Source: Methylobacter sp. (GTDB taxonomy: Bacteria > Pseudomonadota > Gammaproteobacteria > Methylococcales > Methylomonadaceae). Taken from it: a DNA stretch of 64,000 nucleotides. The translations under genes and the position numbers were made by a program. Shown here piece by piece: positions 18,142 to 26,944 of the stretch. Numbering within the stretch: position 1 is the first letter of the stretch; the number at the start of each line of letters is the position of its first letter. Below the pieces are notes generated by a model. The model saw nothing but the letters and a program-made list of their open reading frames with translations. It searched no databases and was not told where the DNA came from. The stretch lies in contig NZ_JALOCF010000013.1 of the NCBI RefSeq assembly GCF_023227905.1, positions 1-64,000 on the forward strand. The letters are read 5' to 3'.

Positions 18142-19449
18142 TTAAAGTAACAAGCGGCGAATATCGCCCAAATACTGTTTAATGGCGGCCATGAATTTAG
18201 CGCCTTCCACACCGTCGATGACCCGATGATCGTAAGTCAGGTCGAGCGGCAACATCAGGCGCGGCACAAACTCCTTGCCATTCCATACCGGTTGCATTTT
18301 GGCCCGGGTAACGCCAAGTATAGCCACTTCCGGAGCGTTGACGATAGGTGTAAACGCCGTGCCGCCGATACCGCCGAGGCTGGAAATAGTGATGCATCCG
18401 CCTTGCATTTCAGCAGGCATTAACTTGCCCAGACGGGCTCTGTTACTTGTTTCAGCCAGTTCGGCAGATAATTCGTTGATGCCTTTGTGTTTAACATTAC
18501 GTAACACCGGCACCACCAAACCATTGGGCGTATCGACCGCGATACCGATATTAAGATACCTCTTCAATATCAGGTTTTCGCCATCGGCGGACAATGACGC
18601 ATTAAATTGCGGAAACTGCTCCACGGCCGCAATCAGCGCCTTGATGATAAATATCAGACCGGTGATTTTTACATCATCCTTGGATTTTTCGGCATTCAGC
18701 GCATTCCGGAACGCTTCCATTTCAGTAATATCGACTTCGTCATGGTAAGTGACCATCGGCAGATTCAGCCATACCCGGCTCAAGTTTTGTCCGGTCAGCC
18801 TTTTTATTTTACTGAGCTTCCGCTCTTCTACTTCACCAAATTGGGAAAAGTCGACGCTCGGCATTGCCGGGATTCCGGTGCCGCTTTGTGCAACACCTTC
18901 AGTCATCACTTTCTTGACGAAGTTTTTCACGTCGTCTTTTAAGATACGTCCCTTGCGGCCGCTGCCGTTTGTAATTTTATGTATATCAACGCCCAGTTCG
19001 CGGGCAAACAGCCGGACAGCCGGCGTGGCATGAGCCGCTTTACCGGGCTCGCTGCGGGCTGGAGTTTCCGTCAACGGTTCAGGCGCAGCAACGGGCGGTT
19101 GACTTGTCGGTTCTGGCGCTTTTTCCACCGGCGCAGTCGCAACTTCTTGCTGTACCGGAGCTTGCTGTGCCGGTGCTTCTTCCTGCTTCGCTGCCCCACT
19201 CTCTTCAGTAGCCGCCAATACTGTCGCAATCAGCGTTCCTTCAGAGACTTTATCGCCGGGTTTGATAAATACCTCCTGTACCTTACCCGCCGCACTGGCA
19301 GGTAGATCCATGCTCGCCTTGTCGGTCTCAAGCACAGCCAAGGTCTGCTCCAGTTTCACCTCGTCGCCCGGTTTAACCAATACGTCTACCACATCGATAT
19401 CTGCGACATTGCCGACATCGGGAACCTTAATTTCAATCAAAGAAGCCAT
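18142..19449 (-). CDS. aceF: Dihydrolipoyllysine acetyltransferase (E2)
   Basis: The E2 core of pyruvate dehydrogenase transfers acetyl groups to CoA. Domains in order: one lipoyl domain (1-80, lipoyl Lys in ETDKASMD), a long Ala/Pro/Glu/Gln linker, the peripheral subunit-binding domain (TPAVRLFARELGVDI, about 140-180), and the catalytic acyltransferase domain with DHRVIDG near the C-terminus. A single lipoyl domain is fewer than the three of E. coli E2, which is a known variation. At 435 residues it is intact. It lies 18 bases after aceE. Confidence 0.96.
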   Translation of the reverse strand: MASLIEIKVPDVGNVADIDVVDVLVKPGDEVKLEQTLAVLETDKASMDLPASAAGKVQEVFIKPGDKVSEGTLIATVLAATEESGAAKQEEAPAQQAPVQQEVATAPVEKAPEPTSQPPVAAPEPLTETPARSEPGKAAHATPAVRLFARELGVDIHKITNGSGRKGRILKDDVKNFVKKVMTEGVAQSGTGIPAMPSVDFSQFGEVEERKLSKIKRLTGQNLSRVWLNLPMVTYHDEVDITEMEAFRNALNAEKSKDDVKITGLIFIIKALIAAVEQFPQFNASLSADGENLILKRYLNIGIAVDTPNGLVVPVLRNVKHKGINELSAELAETSNRARLGKLMPAEMQGGCITISSLGGIGGTAFTPIVNAPEVAILGVTRAKMQPVWNGKEFVPRLMLPLDLTYDHRVIDGVEGAKFMAAIKQYLGDIRRLLL

Positions 19450-19467
19450 GTATATTTTTTCCTTCCG

Positions 19468-22197
19468 TTAGATTAGCCAGGGAGCTGCTGCTTCAGGATT
19501 AACGCCGTATTTGGCAATTGCCACATCCACTTTGGCGGCATCGAACTGCCCCAAGTCTGCCAGACTTTTTAGCGCCGCAATCGTTACATGGTAGCGATCT
19601 ACCTCAAAGAACCGGCGCAAGTTTTCGCGCGTATCGGAACGGCCGAAACCATCGGTACCCAACACTGTATAAGGAGCGGAAATATAAGCGCGGATCTGTT
19701 CTGCAAAGGCGCGAGTATAATCGCTGGCGGCAATCACCGGGCCTTGTGCGTCGGCAAGACAATGTGCGACATGGGATTGCTTGGCTGTTTCGGTCGGATG
19801 CAAACGATTCCAGCGTTCGCAAGCTTGACCGTTTCTGGCCAGCTCGGTAAAGCTGGTGCAGCTCCATAAATCGGCTTCCACGCCCCAGTCGTTGCTCAGC
19901 AACTCAGCCGCCGCTTCGACTTCACGGAAAATGGTTCCCGAGCCCAATAACTGCACGCGAGGCGCTTTCTTTATCTCCATGGATGGAGTGTATGCCGCAG
20001 GACTGTCAGGAACAGGCGCGGCGTTTGCGCCTTTTTTGAAACTGTACATGCCTTTCAGTATATCCAGCTCCGCGCCTTTAGGCATCGCCGGATGGGCATA
20101 ATTTTCGTTCATGACGGTGATGTAATAGAAAACATCTTCCTGCTCGACATACATGCGGCGTAAACCATCTTGAATGATTACAGCCAGTTCATACGCATAG
20201 GTCGGATCGTAGGAAACGCAGTTAGGTACCGTAGCCGACATTAAGTGGCTGTGTCCGTCTTCATGTTGCAAGCCTTCGCCGTTCAGCGTGGTTCTGCCCG
20301 CCGTACCGCCCATTAAAAAGCCTCGGGTGCGTTGATCGGCAGCCGCCCAGATTAAATCGCCAACGCGTTGGAAACCGAACATCGAGTAGTAAATAAAGAA
20401 CGGAATCATCGGTACGTTGTGCGTTGAATACGAGGTGCCCGCCGCAATCCAGTCGCATAAGCCGCCCGCTTCATTAATGCCTTCCTGCAACACCTGACCG
20501 TGCTTGTCTTCCTTGTAGAACATCAGCTGATCGGCATCTTGCGGAGTGTACAACTGACCAACCTGAGACCAGATGCCCAGTTGCCTGAACATGCCTTCCA
20601 TACCGAAGGTTCTTGATTCGTCCGGAACAATCGGCACAATGCGTTTACCGATGTTTTTATCTTTGATCAGAATATTAAGCAGCCGCACGAAAGCCATGGT
20701 CGTGGAAATTTCGCGGCCTTCGCCGCTAGCTTCGAGCAACGATTTGAAATCACTCAATACCGGAACGTCCAAAGCATAAGATTTTGCTCTTCTGGCGGGC
20801 AAAGGACCGCCTAACTCACTGCGGCGCTGCTGCATATAGGCCTGTTCTTTTGAACCTTCCGGAAAACTGAGATAAGGCAAGTCTTGTAGCTCTTCGTCGG
20901 TTACCGGCAAGCCGTAGCGATCTCGAAAATTGGTTAACGAGATGGCGCTCATTTTTTTCTGTTGATGAGAGATATTCTGGGCTTCTCCCGATGCGCCCAT
21001 GCCATAACCTTTAATGGTCTTAGCCAAAATGACGGTGGGTTGTCCTTGATGATGCACTGCGGCATGGAAAGCGGCAAAAACCTTAACTGAATCATGGCCT
21101 CCGCGATTAAGCTCCCAGATATCCCGATCGGACCAATCGGCAACCATAGCCTTTAGTTCAGGCGTATTAAAGAAATGTTCGCGCACATAGGCGCCGTCTT
21201 TGGCTTTAAAGGTTTGGTAATCGCCGTCGACGCAGGACATCATCCGAGCCACCAACAGCCCGTCTTTATCACGAGCCAGCAACGCATCCCAGCGTTGGCC
21301 CCAGACCAGCTTGATTACATTCCAGCCGGCGCCGCGAAACTCGCTTTCCAGTTCCTGAATGATCTTGCCGTTACCGCGCACCGGTCCATCCAGGCGTTGC
21401 AGATTGCAGTTGATAACAAAAATCAGATTATCCAGCTTTTCACGCCCGGCCATGCCGATGGCGCCCAAAGATTCGGGTTCATCAGTTTCGCCATCACCCA
21501 GAAAGCTCCAAACCTTACGATTCGAGGTGTCGGCAAAGCCGCGATCCTGTAAGTAGCGCATAAAACGAGCCTGATAAATAGCCATAATCGGCCCAAGCCC
21601 CATGGAAACCGTCGGGAATTGCCAGAAATCCGGCATCAACCAGGGATGAGGATAAGACGATAAGCCGTTGCCGTTCACTTCCTGACGGAAATTATCCATC
21701 TGTTCCAGCGTTAATCGTCCCATCAAAAACGCACGGGCATAATCGCCCGGCGTTAAGTGGCCTTGAGTATAAATCAAATCGCCGTCATGTTGGTCGGAAG
21801 GCGCACGCCAGAAATGGTTAAATCCAACATCGTACAAAGTTGCCGCCGAAGCAAAACTGGCAATATGCCCGCCGACATTAGTGTGCTTATTCGCCCTCAA
21901 TACCATCATCATGGCATTCCAGCGTACATAAGCGCGAATATTGTGTTCTATCGTAACATCACCGGGAAACTGGGCCTGTTGCGCAACAGGAATAGTATTG
22001 ATATAAGCGGTGTTGGCGCTAAAAGGGATGTCGAATCCCGCACTCCGGGTTACTGCAACCAACTGTTCAATCAGAAAGTGTACACGCTCACTGCCATCGT
22101 GCTCCAACACGGCTTGGAGCGCTTCAATCCACTCCCTGGTTTCTGCTGGATCGACGTCATTCTGTCCGGTGATTTTTGAGATTAAACTATTGGTCAT
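19468..22197 (-). CDS. aceE: Pyruvate dehydrogenase E1 component
   Basis: The 909-residue homodimeric E1 decarboxylates pyruvate using thiamine diphosphate. The ThDP motif is recognisable in FLGDGETDEPESLGAIGMAGREKLDNLIFVINCNLQ (shown broadly: GDGE...NCN). Other conserved stretches are SFASAATLYDVGFNHFWR and TLNGEGLQHEDGHSH. It heads the operon aceE-aceF-lpdA. No pdhR-type regulator gene lies next to it. The promoter should fall in the 324-base gap shared with divergent uppP. Confidence 0.97.
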   Translation of the reverse strand: MTNSLISKITGQNDVDPAETREWIEALQAVLEHDGSERVHFLIEQLVAVTRSAGFDIPFSANTAYINTIPVAQQAQFPGDVTIEHNIRAYVRWNAMMMVLRANKHTNVGGHIASFASAATLYDVGFNHFWRAPSDQHDGDLIYTQGHLTPGDYARAFLMGRLTLEQMDNFRQEVNGNGLSSYPHPWLMPDFWQFPTVSMGLGPIMAIYQARFMRYLQDRGFADTSNRKVWSFLGDGETDEPESLGAIGMAGREKLDNLIFVINCNLQRLDGPVRGNGKIIQELESEFRGAGWNVIKLVWGQRWDALLARDKDGLLVARMMSCVDGDYQTFKAKDGAYVREHFFNTPELKAMVADWSDRDIWELNRGGHDSVKVFAAFHAAVHHQGQPTVILAKTIKGYGMGASGEAQNISHQQKKMSAISLTNFRDRYGLPVTDEELQDLPYLSFPEGSKEQAYMQQRRSELGGPLPARRAKSYALDVPVLSDFKSLLEASGEGREISTTMAFVRLLNILIKDKNIGKRIVPIVPDESRTFGMEGMFRQLGIWSQVGQLYTPQDADQLMFYKEDKHGQVLQEGINEAGGLCDWIAAGTSYSTHNVPMIPFFIYYSMFGFQRVGDLIWAAADQRTRGFLMGGTAGRTTLNGEGLQHEDGHSHLMSATVPNCVSYDPTYAYELAVIIQDGLRRMYVEQEDVFYYITVMNENYAHPAMPKGAELDILKGMYSFKKGANAAPVPDSPAAYTPSMEIKKAPRVQLLGSGTIFREVEAAAELLSNDWGVEADLWSCTSFTELARNGQACERWNRLHPTETAKQSHVAHCLADAQGPVIAASDYTRAFAEQIRAYISAPYTVLGTDGFGRSDTRENLRRFFEVDRYHVTIAALKSLADLGQFDAAKVDVAIAKYGVNPEAAAPWLI

Positions 22198-22521
22198 TGC
22201 TAGATCCTGTTACAACGAGTATGCATGGATTAAAAATGTTAATTAGGTTACTCATTAAGGCGCATGAGCGTAACCCGCCATTTTACTTAAATACTAAAAA
22301 CAAGGCCAGAAACACTCTGGTTATTCGGCATAGTATAAACAATGCAGTGGGGGCAATGCACCCGTTTTAGTCATTTGATGCTGACAGCGGAGCGGCAGAT
22401 CAGGGTGTCGCCGACCGATATTTGGTTATTTGCATCGTGACAGTTTATTATAGATGAGCCTGCCTGAAACCGGGGCAGACGGACTTTTTACCTACCGAAT
22501 CACTCATCTTATCGACAAAAC
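22198..22521. promoter_or_regulatory. Divergent promoter region between aceE and uppP
   Basis: This 324-base gap separates divergent start codons, so it must serve both genes. Nothing in it reads as a gene. An AT-rich stretch near 22440-22456 (TTATTATAGAT) could be a -10 region for uppP, but no convincing -35 is spaced correctly. Confidence 0.4.
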
Positions 22522-23349
22522 ATGGATCTTATATTAACGCTTAAAACTATCATTCTGGGCATTGTTGAGGGCCTGACCGAATTCTTGCCGGTTTCCAGTA
22601 CCGGACACTTAATCCTGGTTGGCGACTTGCTGAATTTTAATGATGACAAAGGCAAGTTATTTGAAATTGTTATTCAGGTCGGCGCTATCCTGGCGGTATG
22701 CTGGGAATACCGTGCCAAAATCGCTGCTGTTATTGTGGGCCTGCCTAGCCAGAAGTCGGCGCAAAAATTTACCTTAAACCTGATGATTGCGTTCGTGCCG
22801 TTGGCAAGCCTGGGCTTACTGTTCGGCAAGTACATCAAAGCCGTGCTGTTCAAGCCTATTCCGGTAGCTCTTGCGTTTATCATTGGCGCCTTCATAATTA
22901 TTTGGGCGGAAAAACGGGAACATAAAATCCGCATCTATGAAGTCGAAGATTTAAGCCCGTTGGATGCATTAAAGCTCGGTATCGCACAGGCTTTCGCGTT
23001 GATTCCGGGAACCTCGCGCTCCGGCGCAACCATCATCGGCGGCTTGTTATTTGGGCTTTCGCGCAAGGCCGCAACTGAATTTTCTTTTTTTCTGGCAATT
23101 CCCACGCTGATTATCGCCAGCCTCTATGACTTATATAAGCACCGGGATTTATTGGAACTGGCTACCGACCTCCCCTATTTTGCCGCAGGACTAATCGCCG
23201 CATTTATTAGCGCGCTGCTCGCAATCAAAGGCTTATTACGCTATATCAGTCATCATGATTTCATTATTTTCGCCTGGTACCGCATAGTCTTTGGCTTGAT
23301 TGTTATTGCCACGGCATACAGCGGACTGGTGCAATGGACAGTCGATTAA
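22522..23349 (+). CDS. uppP: Undecaprenyl-diphosphatase
   Basis: UppP (BacA) recycles the undecaprenyl carrier lipid for cell-wall synthesis. The 275-residue polytopic membrane protein has both family motifs: EGLTEFLPVSSTGHLIL near the N-terminus (catalytic Glu-rich motif) and PGTSRSGATIIGGL in the middle. Length and hydrophobic pattern are normal. It is a single gene followed by a bidirectional terminator at 23427-23457. Confidence 0.96.
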   Translation: MDLILTLKTIILGIVEGLTEFLPVSSTGHLILVGDLLNFNDDKGKLFEIVIQVGAILAVCWEYRAKIAAVIVGLPSQKSAQKFTLNLMIAFVPLASLGLLFGKYIKAVLFKPIPVALAFIIGAFIIIWAEKREHKIRIYEVEDLSPLDALKLGIAQAFALIPGTSRSGATIIGGLLFGLSRKAATEFSFFLAIPTLIIASLYDLYKHRDLLELATDLPYFAAGLIAAFISALLAIKGLLRYISHHDFIIFAWYRIVFGLIVIATAYSGLVQWTVD

Positions 23350-23426
23350 TATCGCTTCCTTCCGGGTTCACTTTCAGCACATTACATTAGACACACTGAT
23401 ACCCCTGGGCAAACAATAGCTATAAA

Positions 23427-23457
23427 AAAAGCCCTATATTGACATATAAGGGCTTTT
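23427..23457. terminator. Bidirectional intrinsic terminator between uppP and hypA
   Basis: A GC-core stem (AAAAGCCCTATAT / ATATAAGGGCTTTT, one bulged base) has A residues on its left and T residues on its right. It can therefore act as a Rho-independent terminator for uppP on the plus strand and for the hydrogenase operon on the minus strand. Confidence 0.85.
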
Positions 23458-23489
23458 ATTTACTTTGCGCCAGAGAAAATAGCGCCATA

Positions 23490-23831
23490 TTAAATAACAA
23501 TTAAGTCTTTAATCTTCATTTCTGCGCCCTGGATGACCGTAACAAAAGGGCTGCCGCAGTAGACACACGCATCGTACAACGTTGTCATTTCTAATTGTTG
23601 CCCGCATTGCTGACAAACCCCAAGCCCATTGAGTTCGCAAATAATCAACTCGGCATTTTCTGCCAACGAATCCTTCATAACGACATCAAAACAGAAACGT
23701 AATGCGTCCGGCTCAACATTGGAAAACCTGCCTATTTCCAGAGTCACTTGGGTAACTTTGCTGAAACTTTGGCTCAGCGCATTTTTTTCGAGAATTTCCC
23801 GCACATTCTCAAGTAACGATAGTTCATGCAT
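23490..23831 (-). CDS. hypA: Hydrogenase nickel-insertion protein HypA
   Basis: HypA delivers nickel to the large subunit of [NiFe]-hydrogenases together with HypB. The 113-residue protein starts MHELSLL, where His2 and Glu3 belong to the nickel site. It carries the zinc site C-x2-C (VCQQCG) and C-x2-C (ACVYCG). It is the last gene of the hydrogenase cluster, 36 bases after the Rieske-GGDEF-EAL gene. No other hyp genes are in the window, so the remaining maturation factors must be encoded elsewhere. Confidence 0.95.
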   Translation of the reverse strand: MHELSLLENVREILEKNALSQSFSKVTQVTLEIGRFSNVEPDALRFCFDVVMKDSLAENAELIICELNGLGVCQQCGQQLEMTTLYDACVYCGSPFVTVIQGAEMKIKDLIVI

Positions 23832-23867
23832 ACTTATCCCTGCCCTCTGCTTTTCATGGTATTGACT

Positions 23868-26492
23868 TCATTCGATAACGCCAGGGTCAATCCAGCGTCT
23901 TTGAAATTCATCTGCTGGCAACGGAGGCGACAGATAATACCCTTGAATCTCATGGCAGCCGTATGACTGTAATAACGCCAACTGGGATTCGGTTTCGACA
24001 CCTTCGGCAACCACCTTCATATTCAAAACTTGCCCTAGGGACACAATGGTCTTGATGAACGCCGCCTCGCTTGAGGCGGGGTCATTGATGTAAGCCTTAA
24101 TGAACGACCGGTCGATCTTAAGCGACTGAATGGGCAATTTTTGCAAATAGGATAACGATGAATAGCCGGTACCGAAGTCGTCCATGGCTACGTGAATGCC
24201 GCGCGCCCGGATTTGATGCAATCGTTCAGTCGCTTTTTCGATGTCGTGCATGATCAAGCTTTCAGTCACTTCCAATTCAATCGATTCGGGATCGGTACCG
24301 GTTTCGGCCAGAACGCTGTCGAGCACGGCAATAAAATCCTCAGCCAGCAGTTGCCGGGGCGACAGATTGATGGCGAGCCGGAATCCTGCCAAGTTGTTGG
24401 CCCATACCTTAGCTTGCAAGCAAGCCGTTTTGAGTATCCATGTGCCCAAGGGAATAATCAAAGCCGTTTCCTCGGCGATAGCGATGAAGGAGTCCGGCGA
24501 TACAATTCCAAAGCCAGGCCGCTTCCAGCGGATCAATGCTTCGGCGCCGGTTATGCGGGATAAGCTGCTATCGGCCTTGGGCTGGTAATAAAGCTGGAAT
24601 TCTTCCTGTTCTATGGCCAACCGCAGTGCGCTTTCCAATGACAGCCGCTGATGTGCCGCCTCGTTCATGCCCGCTTCGAAGTAATGAAACATGCCCCGGC
24701 CTTTTGCTTTGGACGCATACATGGCGGTATCTGCATGCCTGGTCAGGGTATAGAAGTCATTACCGTCGTCGGGAAAGACGGCAATGCCGATGCTGACGCC
24801 GACGAAAACAGTGTGATCTTTAATCTGGACAGGCTTTGTCATCGCCTCGACCAGTTTTCGGGCTAACTCGGTAACATCGGCGATGCCGCTTAATCCAGGC
24901 AGGATAATGGTAAACTCGTCTCCGCCCATACGGGCAACGGTATCTGTTTTGCGTAAGCAGCCTTGAATCCGGGTTGCTATGATCTGCAGCAAGCAGTCGC
25001 CGGCCCAATGCCCCATGGTATCGTTGACGTCCTTGAAATGATCCAGGTCAAGGAATAACAACGCAATTCGTCTATTACTGCTTTGCGCCAGAGAGATTTC
25101 GTGCTCAAACCGTTCCTTGAACAGAGACCGGTTGGGAAGATTGGTCAGTACATCGTAGTACGCCAGTTGCTTGAGTTCCTGTTCCGTTTGTTTCTGGTGG
25201 CTGATATCTGTGGAAATCGCCACATAATGAGTCAACTGGCCTCGCTGGTCAGTGACAGCATTGATGCTGAGCAGCATCGGACAGAGTTCGCCATTTTTTC
25301 GGCGATCCCATATTTCTCCTTTCCACTCGCCTTCATTCAACAACGATTGCCACATCCGTTTGTAAAACGGCTGATCGTGCAGCTTTGATTTGAACGCACG
25401 GGGATTTCGGCCAAGAATTTCGGAGCGCGCATAACCGGACATTGAGCAAAATGCCGCATTGACCTCAAGAATAGTGCCCTGCGGATCGGTAATGAAAATC
25501 GCCTCGCTGCTATTCTCGAAGACTTTGGCACTTAGTCGCAATTGAGTTTCCCGATTTTTTAATTCGGAGATATTTAAAGCCGTCACAACAGCGCCTTCCA
25601 GTTTTCCCTGCTCCGAATGCAGCAAACTGCTCTTCAACCAATAGATAAGGTTTGTGTTGCCCCTGTTTTTGCCTAACAGCTCATGCTCACAGGTATAGTA
25701 TCCGTTAAGCCGGACAGTTTCCAACAGCACCGATCGAACCGGCCAGGGCAAAGACGGCAATTGTTCGGCAAGTTGCAGCCGTTCGAGAGGCGTCAGCAAT
25801 TCGTCGACGCAGGTTCCCAGCAATTCGTCTTCGCTATACTCGAGCTCGCGCTCCACCGCCGTATTCAGTTGCAGAATCCGGCCTTCGGTATCGATAACAA
25901 TCAGGAGATCTTCAATGGTATCCATAACGCGGTCAACAAAGCGGCTGAAAGTCTGCTGCTGAAGCACCTTTTCCTTGAGCATTAACTTTTGCTGTTCCGA
26001 TTCGCGAAGCATGGCATCCATGCTTTGTGTTATGACGCGAATTTGCTGTTCCTGTTTCAGGGTAGCCAGCCGCAGCTTATCGATTTCCTCCCGCAGTTGA
26101 AGCACTGTTTCGTTATCCTCGTTGCCGGAAATAATTTCGGTGCGGTTTTCAGCTGTTTCAAACCGGCTGGTTTCATTCTGGGATACCAGAAATTGACCGT
26201 CGCGTTCCTTGACACAAAGATCGGAAATCTTCAAATCGATGCGTTGGCTATGCGCCGGACAAACAAGGAGATTTCCATCGACCAGCGGACAATGCGTCAG
26301 ATCGTAGCCTTCATGAGAGCAGCGGGCGGGGGCAACCTGAAATTCGCCATCGATGTTAAAAATCAGAATATCAATAGGATGATGTTCGCCGGATAATTGC
26401 AATCGGCCTTTCCAGCGCGGCGGATCCGCCAAGTCGATGAATGTTAGCGATTCAACAAGGGCGTCACGAAGATTTTGACCTTTATGACTCAT
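23868..26492 (-). CDS. Rieske-PAS-PAS-GGDEF-EAL cyclic-di-GMP enzyme in the hydrogenase operon
   Basis: This 874-residue cytosolic protein has no membrane segment. Residues 25-105 form a Rieske-type [2Fe-2S] domain with C58-x-H60 and C78-x2-H81 (RCSHEG and CPAHSQ). A coiled coil follows (about 130-180), then two PAS domains (about 185-305 and 320-435). The diguanylate cyclase domain has an intact GGDEF at 523-527 and a product-inhibition RxxD (R514-D517). The EAL domain is also complete: EALIRW at 651, EVTES near 741, DDFGTGYSS at 771, LKIDRSF and EGVETE. Both making and breaking of c-di-GMP are therefore possible. It overlaps the hydrogenase protease gene by 4 bases and is followed by hypA, so it belongs to the hydrogenase unit. 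I infer that the Rieske domain receives electrons from the hydrogenase and that redox state sets c-di-GMP output. Confidence 0.92.
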   Translation of the reverse strand: MSHKGQNLRDALVESLTFIDLADPPRWKGRLQLSGEHHPIDILIFNIDGEFQVAPARCSHEGYDLTHCPLVDGNLLVCPAHSQRIDLKISDLCVKERDGQFLVSQNETSRFETAENRTEIISGNEDNETVLQLREEIDKLRLATLKQEQQIRVITQSMDAMLRESEQQKLMLKEKVLQQQTFSRFVDRVMDTIEDLLIVIDTEGRILQLNTAVERELEYSEDELLGTCVDELLTPLERLQLAEQLPSLPWPVRSVLLETVRLNGYYTCEHELLGKNRGNTNLIYWLKSSLLHSEQGKLEGAVVTALNISELKNRETQLRLSAKVFENSSEAIFITDPQGTILEVNAAFCSMSGYARSEILGRNPRAFKSKLHDQPFYKRMWQSLLNEGEWKGEIWDRRKNGELCPMLLSINAVTDQRGQLTHYVAISTDISHQKQTEQELKQLAYYDVLTNLPNRSLFKERFEHEISLAQSSNRRIALLFLDLDHFKDVNDTMGHWAGDCLLQIIATRIQGCLRKTDTVARMGGDEFTIILPGLSGIADVTELARKLVEAMTKPVQIKDHTVFVGVSIGIAVFPDDGNDFYTLTRHADTAMYASKAKGRGMFHYFEAGMNEAAHQRLSLESALRLAIEQEEFQLYYQPKADSSLSRITGAEALIRWKRPGFGIVSPDSFIAIAEETALIIPLGTWILKTACLQAKVWANNLAGFRLAINLSPRQLLAEDFIAVLDSVLAETGTDPESIELEVTESLIMHDIEKATERLHQIRARGIHVAMDDFGTGYSSLSYLQKLPIQSLKIDRSFIKAYINDPASSEAAFIKTIVSLGQVLNMKVVAEGVETESQLALLQSYGCHEIQGYYLSPPLPADEFQRRWIDPGVIE

Positions 26493-26941
26493 TCCGAAAG
26501 AAGACCGCGTATCAAGTGGACGGTTTTGGCTACGGCCTGCTCGGTTTTATCGGAGAGACCCGGGGAAAAGGAGCTAACGGCGGCTATTTCGACCCCCACG
26601 ATGAGAATATCCGGCAGCGGGTCCCTGATAACTTTAAGAGCCTCCAGCAGATACGGCAGCCCCAGGCCGTGGCCGGTGAGCTGTTCCGGCCGGTCAGCCA
26701 AGTCATCCGGCCTTAGCAGGAATACTTCCCCAACACTCCCGAAGTTGGCCAGAGCATCGACCAGGATCACCTGCCTGCACTCCTCAAGAAACCGCAGTGC
26801 ATTGAGCCCTGCGATGCCTGCATTGAACAGCTCGACATCTTTCGGCCACATCAGTTGGCTGAGCTGGGCATAGATTCGGCCGCCGAAGCCGTCATCCCCG
26901 TGCAAGTCGTTGCCAAAACAAATGATGTGTCGGTCAGCCAT
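26489..26941 (-). CDS. Hydrogenase maturation protease (peptidase M52 family)
   Basis: This 150-residue endopeptidase of the HyaD/HoxW family clips the C-terminal extension of the large subunit after nickel insertion. Typical elements are the N-terminal CFGNDLHGDDGFGGRI (nickel-binding Asp/Glu region), the DALANFGSVGEV segment and a later HGLGLPYLLEAL with His. It sits 3 bases after the large-subunit gene and overlaps the Rieske-GGDEF-EAL start by 4 bases. Its presence fits the 12-residue tail visible on the large subunit. Confidence 0.9.
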   Translation of the reverse strand: MADRHIICFGNDLHGDDGFGGRIYAQLSQLMWPKDVELFNAGIAGLNALRFLEECRQVILVDALANFGSVGEVFLLRPDDLADRPEQLTGHGLGLPYLLEALKVIRDPLPDILIVGVEIAAVSSFSPGLSDKTEQAVAKTVHLIRGLLSE

Positions 26942-26944
26942 AGC

